A stretch of DNA of 64,000 nucleotides from Coffea arabica. Taxonomy: Eukaryota; Streptophyta; Magnoliopsida; Gentianales; Rubiaceae. The position numbers and the translations under genes were made by a program. The first letter of the stretch is position 1, and each line of letters begins with the position of its first letter. Positions 24,601 to 36,867 of this stretch are shown here, one piece after another. The notes under the pieces were generated by a model that worked only from the letters and a program-made list of their open reading frames with translations, ran no database searches and was not told where the DNA came from. Where the stretch lies: contig NC_092326.1 of the NCBI RefSeq assembly GCF_036785885.1, forward strand, positions 43,052,287 through 43,116,286. Direction: 5' to 3'.

Positions 24601-27600
24601 CTTTCTTCTTTCTTTCTCTTTCCGGTTTTATTGTGCAATGGAAATATATGATTTGGTGTAGTTTTCATATTTAATGTGATATCACATTTTTAAGATCGTT
24701 AAGGGTATGCATACTTTATTTATCAGCACCTTCATGGTGTTCAGGCATAAAAATGATGCTTTTGATGTTCATTACTTTTTTTGGATGTTGTCTTATGTCT
24801 TGCAATCTTATTGTTCAAATGTAGGGCCGTCTATTTTTGTCTGCTAGAATAATTGGGTTCCATGCAGACCTATTTGGACACAAGACAAAGTTTTTCTTCC
24901 TTTGGGAAGACATAGAGGACATTCAAGTTGTTGCTCCTACTTTGTCTTCAATGGGTAGTCCTATTGTTATCATGACGCTGAAGCCAGGCAGAGGCTTTGA
25001 TGCAAGGCATGGTGCAAAGACACAAGATGAGGCGGGGAGACTGAAGTTTCATTTTCACTCATTCGTGTCATTCAATATTGCAAACAGGTAATTTCAAGTA
25101 TTAGATATAGTAAGAAATGACAGTGAATATTAGTTGTGTTGTTTTCTTGCTTATTCATTTTTAAATTTTTTTGATTGATTTCTCAATGCCTTTGAGCACA
25201 TTATCAAATTTACTCTCTGATTTCTATATGCTTCCTTTCGGAATCATGTCATTTCTGGCATGTGCGGGGAGAGATAGGCATTTCTGTTACAATATTGAGG
25301 CAATCATTCATATTGGGCCTGATGGACATTAAGATACCTTGGAACTTCCTATTTTCGTCCAAAGGACCCTTCACTCATACTCATGGGTGTATCAGTCCAA
25401 TTCAAAGATTTCCATATATTTATGGGAGATGCCTAGAATCAGTTCTTTCTGTTTATTTGGGTGTCAAAGATAAGAGTTTTAAGTGGCCAACTGAATAACT
25501 TATTTTATCACCTTCCCGAATAGATCCGACCATTTCTAGTGAGGTTATTATGTTGCCTGCAATTTGGTTGACTACCCTCTGAGCAACTACGAGATTATTT
25601 TGGATCTCTCTCTAAAAATTTCTATAGTACAAAAACTTGGGAGATTTTTGTAGCTGATTTTAGTTTTCTCTTTGAAAATGAGACTTATTTTCAAAGCAGC
25701 TACATCTAGATATCAGCCTCAATCTTTAATATGTTGACTTAATTCTCAAAGTATTGGAGAATGAACTGCTAACCAAGATCCATGAACATGATCATGGGAC
25801 ACTCGTCAACTTGGTGGACTTGGTTTTCTTGGATAAAGTAGAATGCATTAAGTTTTTAAATAACATGCATTTAAAAGCAAGGAGCTCACTGTTTTTACCT
25901 ATGGGTGCATTTGGTAATAAATTTATGTGTCCTTGTATATGGTATTTGGCTCTGTAGTGTGAATGCACTGTTTTGTATAATACAGAGTTTTATTGCAATT
26001 TTATGTTCCCCATATAATGTCAAGGGATCATCTTTATTTTATCCCAAGAAATCACGTGTGCACCAAGCAATTTTATGTTCCCCCTATAATACATGATGGT
26101 TGTTGGTTGAATACTTATATCTTTTACATGTGCAATTATCATTCATCTACTTATTGATTGTTGCGCCAAGCAAATATTGGACTACAACAGAATGAGCGCC
26201 CACCATACTTATGGAATCCTAAACTATCAGTGTTAATTATTTAGTATCCAAGAGTGTGTACGAGTTGTGGTGTCCTGACTGATATTTGAACTGACACTTC
26301 TTGATCTTGTTTTTTGGATGTGTCTGCTTGTAGCTCCTCTTAAAGCATGAAACTTTATCATGTTCTCAGCTCACATGGATCTTTTAGAATTTAAACCACA
26401 AATCCTTGCTGCCATGGTTTTTGGATTTTACGGAAAATGCCCTCATCTTGATCTTCACTTGACCTGTTCTTGAAGTAATGTGAATCTTTGCCCTCCCCCC
26501 CCCATCCCCATCTAATGTTTGTTCTTTCTGGTTTCATTTGGCTCATATCTTGCTGGTCCATATGTAAATATACGACTTTTTACGGGTTTGATCTTTGGAT
26601 GTCTAATATTTCAAACTATTATGTTTGAAAAAAATGCATTTATTCGCGATGCTTCATTATTTCAATAAGAAGCTACCTCTCGTATGCTTGCACAAATTAT
26701 TGACTTTGGTGATTTGACAGACTGGAAAAATGTGCTTCATTTTTTTCAAAAAGGAAATTTAATTGTGGATTGACTTTTTACTCATTCAATGTAAGAACCT
26801 GGAATCCAGTTCGTTGGGTGTCTGACTTCCTAGTTGGGAGATGAAAATGGATTTTGACATTAAACATGTGCTTAACTAGTTATGCATTTTCTGCCGAATA
26901 GGACAATCATGGCTCTGTGGAAGGCGAGAGCCCTGAGCCCTGAGCAGAAGGTCCAAATTGTTGAAGAAGAATCTGAGACTAAAAATCTCCAAGTGTCTCA
27001 AGAAACAGATGAAGATTCTGAATCCAAAAGCCTCCATGCTGAAGAGACTGGGTCATTCTTGGGTGTTGAGGATGTCAGCATGTCTCTGCTTTATTCTTCT
27101 GTTCTTTCTATTCCTGTAAGTACATCTCCACCTTTAGCTTAAGACGCTTCTAAATTCTCAAACATTATGCACTCATCTGGATCACAAAAATTCATGTGTT
27201 GGTCATTTTCAGATGAGTTTCTTCATGGAGCTATTTGGTGGTAATGATATTGATCGTAAAGTCATGGAAAGGGTTGGTTGTCTTAATTATTCTTACAGCC
27301 CTTGGGAGTCTGAAAAGCCTGATGTCTACCAAAGACAACTTTACTACAAGTTTGATAAACGCATTTCTCGTTATAGAGGAGAAGTGACAAGCACTCAGCA
27401 GAAATCTCGTCTTTCGGAAAGAAATGGTTGGGTCATAGAAGAGGTTATGACCCTCCATGGAGTTCCACTTGGTGACTATTTCAACGTAAGAACACTGCAC
27501 CTCCAAGATGCCTGCTTGTTCTGTTGTGACCTTTCTTTGGGTTTCTTTATCTTCATTGCTCAAAAAGCTCTCTGTTAATGTAATGTTTCAGCTTCACATG

Positions 27601-27786
27601 AGATACCAGGTTGAGGATGCACCATCAAGATCCATGGGATGCAGTGTCCAAGTTTATTTTGGATTAGCATGGTTGAAATATACAAGACATCAGAAAAGGA
27701 TCACCAAGAACATTCTTGTGAATCTGCAGGAGCGGCTACTGGTGATGTTCAGCGTACTTGAAAAGGAATTTGTTACAGGGAGATAG
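21629..27786 (+). CDS. C2 and GRAM domain protein with two VASt domains
   Basis: Nine GT-AG exons: 21629-21977, 22201-23451, 23772-23954, 24078-24361, 24469-24585, 24825-25087, 26902-27115, 27213-27485, 27592-27786; 1,042 aa. Domain order: C2 (about 1-110; ARDIPPMDPNGFSDPYVKL with Ca-binding aspartates), Ser/Pro linker, VASt (about 255-430), a hydrophobic segment (about 463-487) likely membrane-inserted, second C2 (about 535-670; NLAAVDSSGYSDPYVVF), GRAM (about 690-765; FQKLFGLPPEEFLINDF) and second VASt (about 888-1040). This architecture matches plant C2/GRAM proteins such as At1g03370 (1,020 aa). GRAM and VASt domains relate to lipid binding and sterol transfer at membrane contact sites, so a Ca-dependent lipid role is plausible but untested for this branch. 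Intron 6 is long (1.8 kb) and holds no gene. Confidence 0.93.
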
Positions 27787-30569
27787 ATGAATGTTTGTAT
27801 GAAACCTGTCGGCAACAATTTTGTGTTATTTCCAGGGGGAGTAAATCTTTCTGAAGGCCTTCCCTTCCACTGAGTTCTCTCGGCGCAGTATGCTTAAACT
27901 TGCTGCTAATCGTATCAGACCCGAGCTAAGTTGATATCTCGCGTGGTCATCGTGGAGATGTTTGCTTCCGGAGAGCCCTTGCTTCATGGGCAGGGTATAG
28001 CTATAGGAGAGCATACTCAAAAGGAGGACTTGCGGTTGGTATTTAGTTTCTGGGTGAAAATATTTTTAGTGTGAAATAGACTCAACTCTCAAGAGAAGAC
28101 TGACTCAAGGAATGGTCCTGGGGGCTGGAACCCAGGTATAAGTTGGTTCTGGACATGGTGGAAATTTTTTAGTTCAAGCAGATCCTCGACCTTTATTATC
28201 ATTATTTGTTTAAATATGAGTTGGGAGATCTGATTTACAACAAGCAGTTACCACTAAGTATGAATTGTAACATAATGCAAGTGTGATTGTATCAAAATAT
28301 CCATTCTTTGGTTTAGTCAGAGTGTGACACCTCTGATCAGTGTCTGATTTTTCATTGTAGATGTGGACCATTTAAGGTACGAATGTTCATTTCATTTTGT
28401 TAATGACACTAAATGCCCCATTGTCTGTACAAGCGATGGTTATAGACCTCTAAAGTTTAAGCATAATTTAGAAAGGCTTCCTTCATGTAGTTTATAAAAC
28501 TGCATCGACTGCCATTGCTAGCTCCCACTGCAACTGCTACTACCGAGTTGATAGAGGGTAGTTGTTATGGGGTTTCATACAAAGGCTCGTTGGGTTCTGA
28601 GTCCTTTCCTTATTTATGGCCCTCTCCTTCTCCATAGTCCAAGCAGGATAAGGATTCAGTATAATTGTGTTTTGTACAGTTTCATTCGATCATTATACAC
28701 ATTTAAATTTGAGGTGTATAAATATATCACTTTTATTTCGAATACGATAATATAATATAATTGTACGCCAAATAATGTAAAAAGTACGATAACCAAATCG
28801 AATCACATTTGACCATAATTGCATTGGCCCCTCTCCCATTCATACAAGTTTGATTACCACGATGCATAATGTATATAATTGTATATCAAATAATGTAAAA
28901 GGTATGACAATCGAATCGAATCATATTTGACTGTAACTGCATTGGCCTCTCTCCCATTTATACAGGTTTGATAACCACGGTGCGTAATGTAAATAATTAA
29001 GATGAAGTTTACGAATGCTAGTATTAGAGAGAGAGAGAGAGAGAGTGAATATGAAAATAACACAAACATCATTATGATGCACACAATAGCTACTATACCA
29101 GTATATGCTGTTGTCCAAAAGATGGTGATGAGAGATAGCTGGTGGGGTAATTATTATTCATTATAATTTGTATAAACATTGGGAGAAGGTGAATGTTATG
29201 AAGACAAAATCTCAGGTGAAGTCTGTGAAAAATAGCACTCTCTCTATGAGTATGCAGTATATGATATTTACAACGAAAAGGCATAAAAGACTAGACAGAG
29301 ATACATTCCCCATTAAGTTAGAGGCCCAAACAAAACGCAAGCCGAGCCCCGTCATCCTCTTCCTTTTATATCTTCAATCCGCATCGGACTCGGCCTACGT
29401 CTGCTGTTGTCGTCGTCCACCCACGCTTCCCTTCATTCATGTCTCAAATCTAAGTGATAAACCCACCACCACACCACCTGTCTGTCAATGCCATTAATAT
29501 ATTAAATTAACCAAAAAAAGAAGAAGAAAGAATTTTAAACAAAAATCTTCCTGCGCTTTGTTACAAGTTTTTTGTTTTTTTGGGTGGTATCTTGTTGGGT
29601 CCGTCTGGCTGCTCGCCTCTTGCTTCTGCTTCTTCATCTTCATGTTGAAAGAGAGGCAGTAATAGGTAAATCTTTCAATCTACTCACTTTTCCCGGGGGC
29701 TGGGGGAAAGAGGGCATCTTTACATGGTCTTACTTAGTTGCTTCATGATTTCCCGTATTCAGTTTGAAGATCATCATCCTTTTTTTTTTATATGTGTATT
29801 TAAGATCATCATCTGAAATACACATATAAAGCTCTATGCTTAATTTTTGGGATTAACTTATACGTAATTTTTGGTTTTTTTGTTTTTTGGGTTGAAAAGG
29901 GGGGAGGGGGGTGTGGTGGTGGTGGGGTGGCTTTCTGATTCCCATATGCTACCAGAAAGAATAAATGCCAAAAAAAAAGAAAGAAATCGAGCACCCCTAA
30001 TATCAAAGTTTTAACCTTATCGCTGTTTTTGGTATTTTTGCTGTTAGTGCAGGTGGTATTAGGCGGTAAAGATTTCAAAGCTTTTCCAGGTGGCATTTGT
30101 TTCTTCTGTTTGTTTGCTGCTAGCAACCTGCAGTTTGTGCAGGCGATCGATTTGCTCCATAGGTCTTGATTTTGTTGCTTACTCTCTGATAGTGTATGCC
30201 CTCAGTCTTTGCGTCTGTTTTCCGCTTTCAGTCCATGGAAGTTTTGGTGGTTGGGGTGGGGGTGGGGGGCCGGGCGTAAATCTCATCTGTAATTTGTTCA
30301 TTGCCGACGACCTTAGCACTATCGAGATTCTTTCTGTAGATTTACAGTCTTAATATGGTTTTTCTGAACTAGTAGGTTTTGTCTGGAAGCTTTATCCGAG
30401 TCAAGTGAAGCGCCTGTAGACTTCAACATCTGTTTGAAGTTCTGTGTGTGTGTGTGTGTGTTAGTTGAGGATGCTGGAGCGCTACCATTTACCTAATATC
30501 TGATTGAAGTGTACTATTTCTTAAGAAACTCTGTGCAAGAACGAACAACGATTACAATTCTTCAAGAAA
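27787..30569. other. Intergenic: C2-GRAM 3' flank and FHA gene upstream region
   Basis: No gene seen. It includes the C2-GRAM 3' UTR, a 118-bp tandem duplication (28761-28996), a (GA)n tract (29029-29046) and a purine-rich tract near 29898-29928. Around 29,550-30,569 is probably the promoter and leader of the FHA gene, with a (TG)n tract at 30445-30460. Confidence 0.55.
28761..28996. repeat. Two tandem copies of a 118-bp unit
   Basis: Copy 1 is 28761-28878 and copy 2 is 28879-28996; both are exactly 118 bp with no gaps needed. Both run from TTGTAYRYCAAATAATGTAA through TGCATTGGCC and CTCTCCCATT to GTAATGTA/CATAATGTA and AATAA. About 20 substitutions separate them, mostly transitions, many of the C/T or G/A kind. 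Confidence 0.9.
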
Positions 30570-33240
30570 ATGTATGGGAGAGCTGGTCTTGATCGCTTCA
30601 AGAAGGCTCAAACTTCGGAACCATTTTCTGTCAGTGTGAGTAATTCTTCTGCCAATGCTAAATCACCCACACAGCCTTCCAATAAACCACTTGCCAGCCC
30701 TTCTGCTTCCAACTCTCAGCACCACCTAAGCCAGTTCCATAACCAAAACCCTGGCTCCCAGAAGCCTCTACTGCCGGATGTTGCACAACCTGTACCCCCA
30801 ACTCAGCCAGTGACTCAGGTTGGAGGGGGCCAATCAACTTGGCAGCCCCCTGATTGGGCAATTGAACCTTGTCCTGGTTTTTATTATCTTGAAGTCATCA
30901 AGGATGGCGAGGTTCTTGATAACATCCATTTGGATAAGCGGAGGCACATATTTGGACGGCAATTTCAAACTTGTGACTTTGTGCTTGACCACCAGTCTGT
31001 CTCACGGCAGCATGCTGCTGTCATTCCTCACAAGAATGGAAGGTACACAACCAACCACCTTCACATTGTTATGGATCATTTGAATTTGATTCAATTTCAT
31101 GGTTTTATCATGAATTAGATGAAAATATAATGTTTTAATATATCTTAAACCAAAGAAAGTGAGGAGCACAGTGTCCTTACTTTCTGTGGATCCTCACAAT
31201 GAGATGATGGTTGAACTGTTTCAATGTGCGTGCCTGTTTTCTGTCCATTAAAGATGGCCAATGTGAGGCCAGTTATTTTGTTTTTGCTAACCTGAATCAA
31301 CCATTTGAAGAGAAGCCCTATTGGGCAAGGAGAGGATAGGGTAAAATAAAAGCTTCCCTTAGTTCAACAATAATTTTCTGTCCACAGCAGGCACTATTGC
31401 CACAAAACCTTGAAGGGCTCCACTTGCACTATATTCTCACTTGACTTTTTAAGAATTAAAGGACCTACCCTACAATGATAAGGAGTAACTTCTGAGGATT
31501 CTGCATATGTGGAAAGCATATGAGTTTCCAAAATCTACTGCTTTTCTAAGGTAAGCATTTGTAGTCATTATGCAACTCAAGGAGGATACTATAAATGTGA
31601 CATACCCGACAAATATTTATGGAGCAGCGGCATTGATGTAGACGAACAAGTCAAGTGCAAAATTTTGACTAGTTTAACCCATCTTGGGAGAGAGTATATA
31701 AACAGTTGAATGTCTGAGCAGAAAAGCATGAAACTTCTAGGCTAGACTAGTATCAATTTAGCAGAATGATGAGTCCTCATAAATTCATATTTGGTATCTT
31801 TGAGAAGAGAGGTGCCAAAGATTGCATCTTTCACACTTTCAGTGGTTGGCTGCATGCTTCGATTCTGCAGTCAGAGGGGCTAAAGGCTCTCTTCCACCTT
31901 TATAACTCGTTTTAGGAGCTTCTGAAGTGTCAAAAGCGGCAAATCTCTCATTCTCTCTCTCAAGCACAGTTTGTTGCTTGCTCTGCCTTCTATTAGTTTT
32001 TGCTTCCTGGTAATCAAGATTTAAAAGGCATGGCTAATAGTTGGAGGGTTTGCTTTACTTCCTTTTCATTTTATATCTTATGGCCATGGTTTTCCTAGTA
32101 TCTGTGTCACTTGGACACCGGATAGTTTGAACTCAAATCTAACAAAGTATGATGTGTATGAAGCTAGTATCTATCATGTATGAACATGGGGGGCTGGGTT
32201 CCCTCTGGAGATTGTTCAAGAGCATGATATTTATGTGTTATACTTAAAAATTTCAATCTCATTTGGGTTGTGTGCCAATATACTTGCTCTATACTGTCCT
32301 CCAAATATGTGACTGCTACTTTCTTGGATATCTTAAGTCATTTAGGATGCTGTTAGTTTCATCAATTGCTGACCTGACATCTAGGTGAACTTTTGGAGTA
32401 TTTCCCTCAATTGTTATTTTTTTGTGCAGCATATACGTGATTGATTTAGGATCTGCACATGGCACATTTGTTGCAAATGAGCGGTTAACCAAAGATTCCC
32501 CTGTTGAGCTTGAAGTTGGGCAGTCTTTACGGTTTGCAGCATCTACGAGAACTTATATATTGAGAAAGAACAATGCAGCTCTTTTTCCGCCACCAGTACA
32601 TCCTTCAGATATTAATATACCCCCACCCCCTGATCCTTCAGATGAAGAAGCTGTTGTGGCTTACAATACATTTCTAAATCGGTATGGGCTGGGCAAGCCA
32701 GATGAGTCTAAATCTTCTGATTTTGATAGCTCCTTACAGGGGAAAGATGAGAGGGCAGCTAAAAGAATTAGGAGAACAAGAGTGGCTTTTAGAGATCAAG
32801 TAGGGGGAGATTTGGTTGAAGTAGTTGGAGTATCGGATGGAATTGACGTAGATACGGAGCCTGGTCCACTGGGTGTTAAAGAAGGAAGTCTTGTTGGGAA
32901 ATATGAATCCCTTGTACAAATTACGGTGATACCCAAAGGCAAGGAACAGTCCTCCTCGAAAGAAGTCGGTGTTTCCCAAGCGGGCGTAACTGAAAAACTT
33001 AAGCAAGTTCTAGACAAGGTAAAAACTCCTGTAAGGAGTGGGATTTATGATGATCTCTTTGGAGAATCCTTTTCCGGTAAAGTTGGTTCGTCTTGGGCAT
33101 TTTCCTCCGCTATATCTGGTGAGACGCAAGCATCTCCAGCCAGTGAGATTGAAGGGACAGCTGATGCTGCCTCTGGTGGAGAGCTCGATAGTAGCTTAAG
33201 TGCGGTTGACAATGAGGTTGATGATGATTTATTTGGCTAG
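30570..33240 (+). CDS. FHA-domain protein, NIPP1-like, with PP1-docking motif
   Basis: Two exons, 30570-31042 and 32430-33240, separated by a 1,387-bp intron that splits the FHA domain; 427 aa. After a Ser/Pro/Gln-rich N-terminus comes GGGQSTWQPPDWAIEP, then an FHA domain (about 105-200) with HIFGRQFQTCDFVLDH, the phosphopeptide-binding HQSVSRQHAAV and DLGSAHGTFVANERL. Residues 275-278 are RVAF, preceded by a basic KRIRRT patch: an RVxF-type docking site for type-1 protein phosphatase plus a likely nuclear signal. The same FHA-then-RVxF order is seen in animal NIPP1 (PPP1R8), a nuclear PP1 regulator tied to splicing factors. It ends with EVDDDLFG. It corresponds to Arabidopsis At5g47790. PP1 binding here is inferred, not shown. 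It converges with the gene at 33641-34264. Confidence 0.92.
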
Positions 33241-33640
33241 CTTTTTGGCTAAGTTTTTTAATTTTTTAGCTGATGAGGAGGTTTTTTTCCTTCTGTAAAG
33301 GGACATTTTTGTTGTACTTCGCTGTTAAATATCCTTTGTTTTGCATCCTCATCCGAGCTTCCAAATTGCACTTCTTGAAATTTTTGATCTCTCCCTCTAA
33401 CTTGAACCTTTATGATTTGAAGGAATTGTACTGATCAATTGTTAAAGCTTTTAGTTAATTAGAGCCTTTGAACCCATAGTTGAGATAAATGTTTTTCTAC
33501 TGCTAGCGATCTACTGATTGCCCTGGTACTCGCGGTTTCTGCCTAATTGTTGCTAGGGTAATTGTTCCTTCGTAGCATTTCGGTGCTGCGTTTTACTAGT
33601 GGCCCATGAATGCATGCTGTAGTTTCTTTCTGAACCTTTA
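33241..33640. other. Shared 3' spacer of two convergent genes
   Basis: Only 400 bp separate the stop of the FHA gene (+) from the stop of the 207-aa gene (-). T-rich sequence after 33241 suits an FHA 3' UTR. No polyadenylation signal could be fixed, and 3' UTR overlap between the two transcripts is likely. Confidence 0.5.
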
Positions 33641-34264
33641 TTAAGGTCGTATCCCATTCCCGCCTCCTCCAGCAACACTGTGCACGTTTTCAGCGGGATC
33701 ATTGCAATTTCCCAGGGCAAAAGATTTGGTGCCGCTTCCTTGATGATCATCATGTTCATGGTCAGCCATTTCCTCTATCATCGCTAGAGACTCTTCTTCA
33801 ATTTCTCTGGCCAAAGCCTGTTGCTCATACTTAGCACTCCAGTGGTTAGCTGCAGTAACCCCGTGTTGGGTGCAAAGAGTAGTACTGGAAGTTGGAGTTG
33901 GAGGCAGCATCGTAGTCTCAAACGCATCGAAGTCATGTAAAAAAACCTGGCTAGTTCTGGCGAAACAAGTCTGAGTTTGAGGTGGAGGAAGTGACTCGTT
34001 GATGTTAGCGTTGTAAAGGTTGAGCTGATCATTAATGGCTAAAACGGATTCGACAAGGTTGGCAGAGCCTCCTCCTCCTCCTCCTCCTTCGGGGAATGCT
34101 GGCATTACTTTCTCGAGTTCATTAAGATCGAGTAAGAGCTTGTCAAGGTCAGCGTCGGTGAATTTACCAAACCTCCTGCTGCTGCTGCTGCTGCCGCTGT
34201 CGCTGAGATCGTCATCACCATCACTATCTCCCTCTTCTTCGGCAAGCCGTAAAATGGGATCCAT
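33641..34264 (-). CDS. Unrecognised acidic single-exon protein, 207 aa
   Basis: An intact 207-codon frame with ATG at 34264 in a good context (A at -3, G at +4) and TAA at 33643..33641. I do not recognise the family. The N-terminus MDPILRLAEEEGDSDGDDD is acidic, followed by a Ser run (encoded by AGC repeats), then FTDADLDKLLLDLNELEKVM, which looks like an amphipathic Leu-rich helix, a run of seven Gly, a Pro/Thr-rich middle, and a second helical region ALAREIEEESLAMIEEMA before a His/Asp/Gly-rich tail. There is no signal peptide or membrane segment. Length, codon structure and isolation between two flanks favour a real gene, but the Gly and Ser runs warn of low complexity. A lineage-specific nuclear or cytosolic protein is possible. 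No function is proposed. Confidence 0.65.
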   Translation of the reverse strand: MDPILRLAEEEGDSDGDDDLSDSGSSSSSRRFGKFTDADLDKLLLDLNELEKVMPAFPEGGGGGGGSANLVESVLAINDQLNLYNANINESLPPPQTQTCFARTSQVFLHDFDAFETTMLPPTPTSSTTLCTQHGVTAANHWSAKYEQQALAREIEEESLAMIEEMADHEHDDHQGSGTKSFALGNCNDPAENVHSVAGGGGNGIRP

Positions 34265-35762
34265 GATTTTGTTGAAAATGAACAGCGCTGGATTTGGAGA
34301 TGAAGCAGGAAGACTTGTTTAGCAACCAATCTAAATTAAGCCTCTCTTAGTTTAATTGAAGATTTAGATGGAGGACAAATGTACGCGGTTAATCAGATGA
34401 TCATATTATTGATACCCCGGCCCTATCCATGCAGACAGCAAAAGAAGAGATGGAAACGTGAAATCTCCAATACTTGACACAATTAATAGTAGTAGTCATA
34501 CTTCATCTTCTTCATGATTTGCAAAAATGTACCATATATTTACAGTTTTACTGCAACGTACAGCACTAGTGAGTTGTGAATGTCCGTCCTGGCCAGTTTG
34601 GGATTTTATATGTTCTGTGGTAAAAGTAGTGCTTACTGTTCTTTTCCTCTCCTCTCTGGAGTCTGTGACCATAGTACATGTCTTTTGCGTGAGCCAAGCA
34701 AGCAGTACCATTTAATTTGGTGTTCAAATACATCTGGACTTTTTGATGCTTGGTTCCTATTTTTTAAATTAAAGCAGAATTTTGGAAACGCCTCAGCATT
34801 GTTTTGCAAATAAATTACTACTTCACCTCTGGTTGATGTTTTACTTTTAACTGACGACAATTACTCAGAAAACTGACAATAATAATAACCTCAAAAAATA
34901 AAATGTGACGAACAGAGGTTTTTAGCCTTACACTTCCCAACTTCCACATACAAAGCAATAAAATGTTCTCGAATTGCTTAATTACAAAAAAAAAAAAAAA
35001 AAAAAAAAACCTTGTTCTTTTCACTTTGTTCCCCTATGATTCTCCAATTTGAGCTTCTTCAACTCAATGTAAACAGACAGATCGCATTGTGCTTCCAATT
35101 TAAATATGGACTCTTCACACATTTTGCGATCGAAAATAAAAGCCTCAAAAACACTACTTATTTGTGGAAGTAAGAAGTTGAAAGTTTTGATCGCTCAAAC
35201 ACATATTTGCTTGCAAATGATTGATATTATTGCACATATATGTTTCGTCATTTCATTTTTCTACGTCTACCTATCTGTGACAATTAATACACATTTCTGA
35301 CCAAATGAATGATTTATCTTGTTTTGGCAACATCTATCCTTTGATTGCAAATGACAAAATCCAATTTGACTACTTGTTGTTGCTGGGTTGATTGTATCAA
35401 AATGGACAGTGGACAAAGCTTAAGGACCGTATTTATCCAACAAGAAGATATGGGCAAATCAGAAAAGCTATTACCTTTTGAGGGGGTATTTTGTAGTACA
35501 CCCTCTTAGATGTAATATTTTGTTGTCGTTTTTTTTTTTTTTTACAGAGATGTAACTGATCAGACTTTAATGAGTATCACAACGTTGAAGTATTCTTTCG
35601 GAGAGGGTAAGCTTCAGGAACTTAAACTATTTTGTAGTAATATTTTATGGATGGGAGGTAAGTGAGACGAAAAGCTGGCTCAGCGGTGAACACCAAGGTT
35701 CAGTCAGAAAGAAGTCCAACAGCCTCAACAAAAATCCTCTGGTCGACACAAAAGAAACTCTT
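34265..35762. other. Intergenic, upstream of the 207-aa gene
   Basis: No gene seen. AT-rich spacer with an A24 run at about 34986-35009 and a T15 run at 35530-35544. Short open frames on both strands overlap and have no family signature. Confidence 0.55.
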
Positions 35763-35767
35763 ATTTT

Positions 35768-36163
35768 TGTTGGCGCAAAATAAAAAAAAAAAAAAAAAAA
35801 GCACAGCGAAAGCAATTTTAACATATAAAAAATATATATATGTTGAAAAAGAAAGAGAATAAACACACAACAAATACTCTGTACTTTCATTCATTCAAAA
35901 CTCAACAATAACAATATCAAATTGTGGCCTTTCACTAACGACAACTCACAATATATAACAATACTTAGAGGTTTTCCCTCAATTCAACTTTCTAAGGAAC
36001 AATGTACTGGATTGTAGATTATAGAACTTCAAAAACAAACACAATTGTAAATCAAAACTTACTTGGAACTGGCTTAAGATTTTCCTAAACTAATTATACG
36101 GAAATTAAACAAACAAAAAAAAACTAAAAGAATTAGAAAATATAGTTTAGTTTAATTCCATCA
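35768..36163 (-). repeat. 3' LTR of the TRIM-like element
   Basis: 396 bp copy of 36868-37291, starting TGTTGGCG on the + strand where the other starts TGTTGACC, and ending CCATCA in both. It is 28 bp shorter through small deletions. Confidence 0.9.
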
Positions 36164-36852
36164 TTGTCTCCCCCAAATTAAACTTTCCATTATAGCCACT
36201 TCCAATACCATCTCGAACTTGAGTCTCCATGAATAATTCAGTCACTATATGAACGATGTGAAACACCAACTTGCAATTGTTTTTCAATTTCAATTTCACG
36301 TGTGGTAATGGACGGAATTTGTATTTTTAAATAATTTCTTGACTTGATTACTTCTGTCAGAAAAGTTCACCTATTCCTGATTAAATGACCCATTATTTAA
36401 TTCATCCACATCGTCAAGAAAATCTCCCAACACCACAAAATCATAATTTTTGCCAATAAAGTTCTCAACATAACCATATTTTTTTTCTTTAATTTTTCAC
36501 GCTAAAAATTGCATCAATCTTAGTAGTACCATAATTTTCAAATAATTTATCCACTCCACAATTGATTTCAACCAATTCAACTATTTATACTGACATAGTG
36601 ATGTCTTGCGATTCAAATATCTATTTCTCTCTAACGCTCTTTAATTGCAGTGCTCAGTAATTCCACGCCTTGTGTAGGTTCTGTGGGGCCCCTTTTGGGT
36701 AATATCCCAAATTCAAACAATTTGAAAAAATATTTTCATCATTCAACTTCAAATCTCAAATTCATTTTTACCATCGAAGAAAAAAACAGCATAACATTAT
36801 TGTAAATAACATGGATCCATATTTTAATTTCATGAATAAGCTGCAAACCTAG

Positions 36853-36865
36853 GGTTTTGATACCA
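36853..36865 (-). other. Primer-binding site of the LTR element
   Basis: The minus strand reads TGGTATCAAAACC directly after the 5' LTR and a two-base spacer (AG). It is complementary to the 3' end of initiator tRNA-Met except at two positions (A for G). Confidence 0.8.
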
Positions 36866-36867
36866 CT

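Noticed and set aside
27231-27563. Minus 110-codon frame over C2-GRAM exon 8
   Set aside because: Antisense shadow of a well-supported exon.
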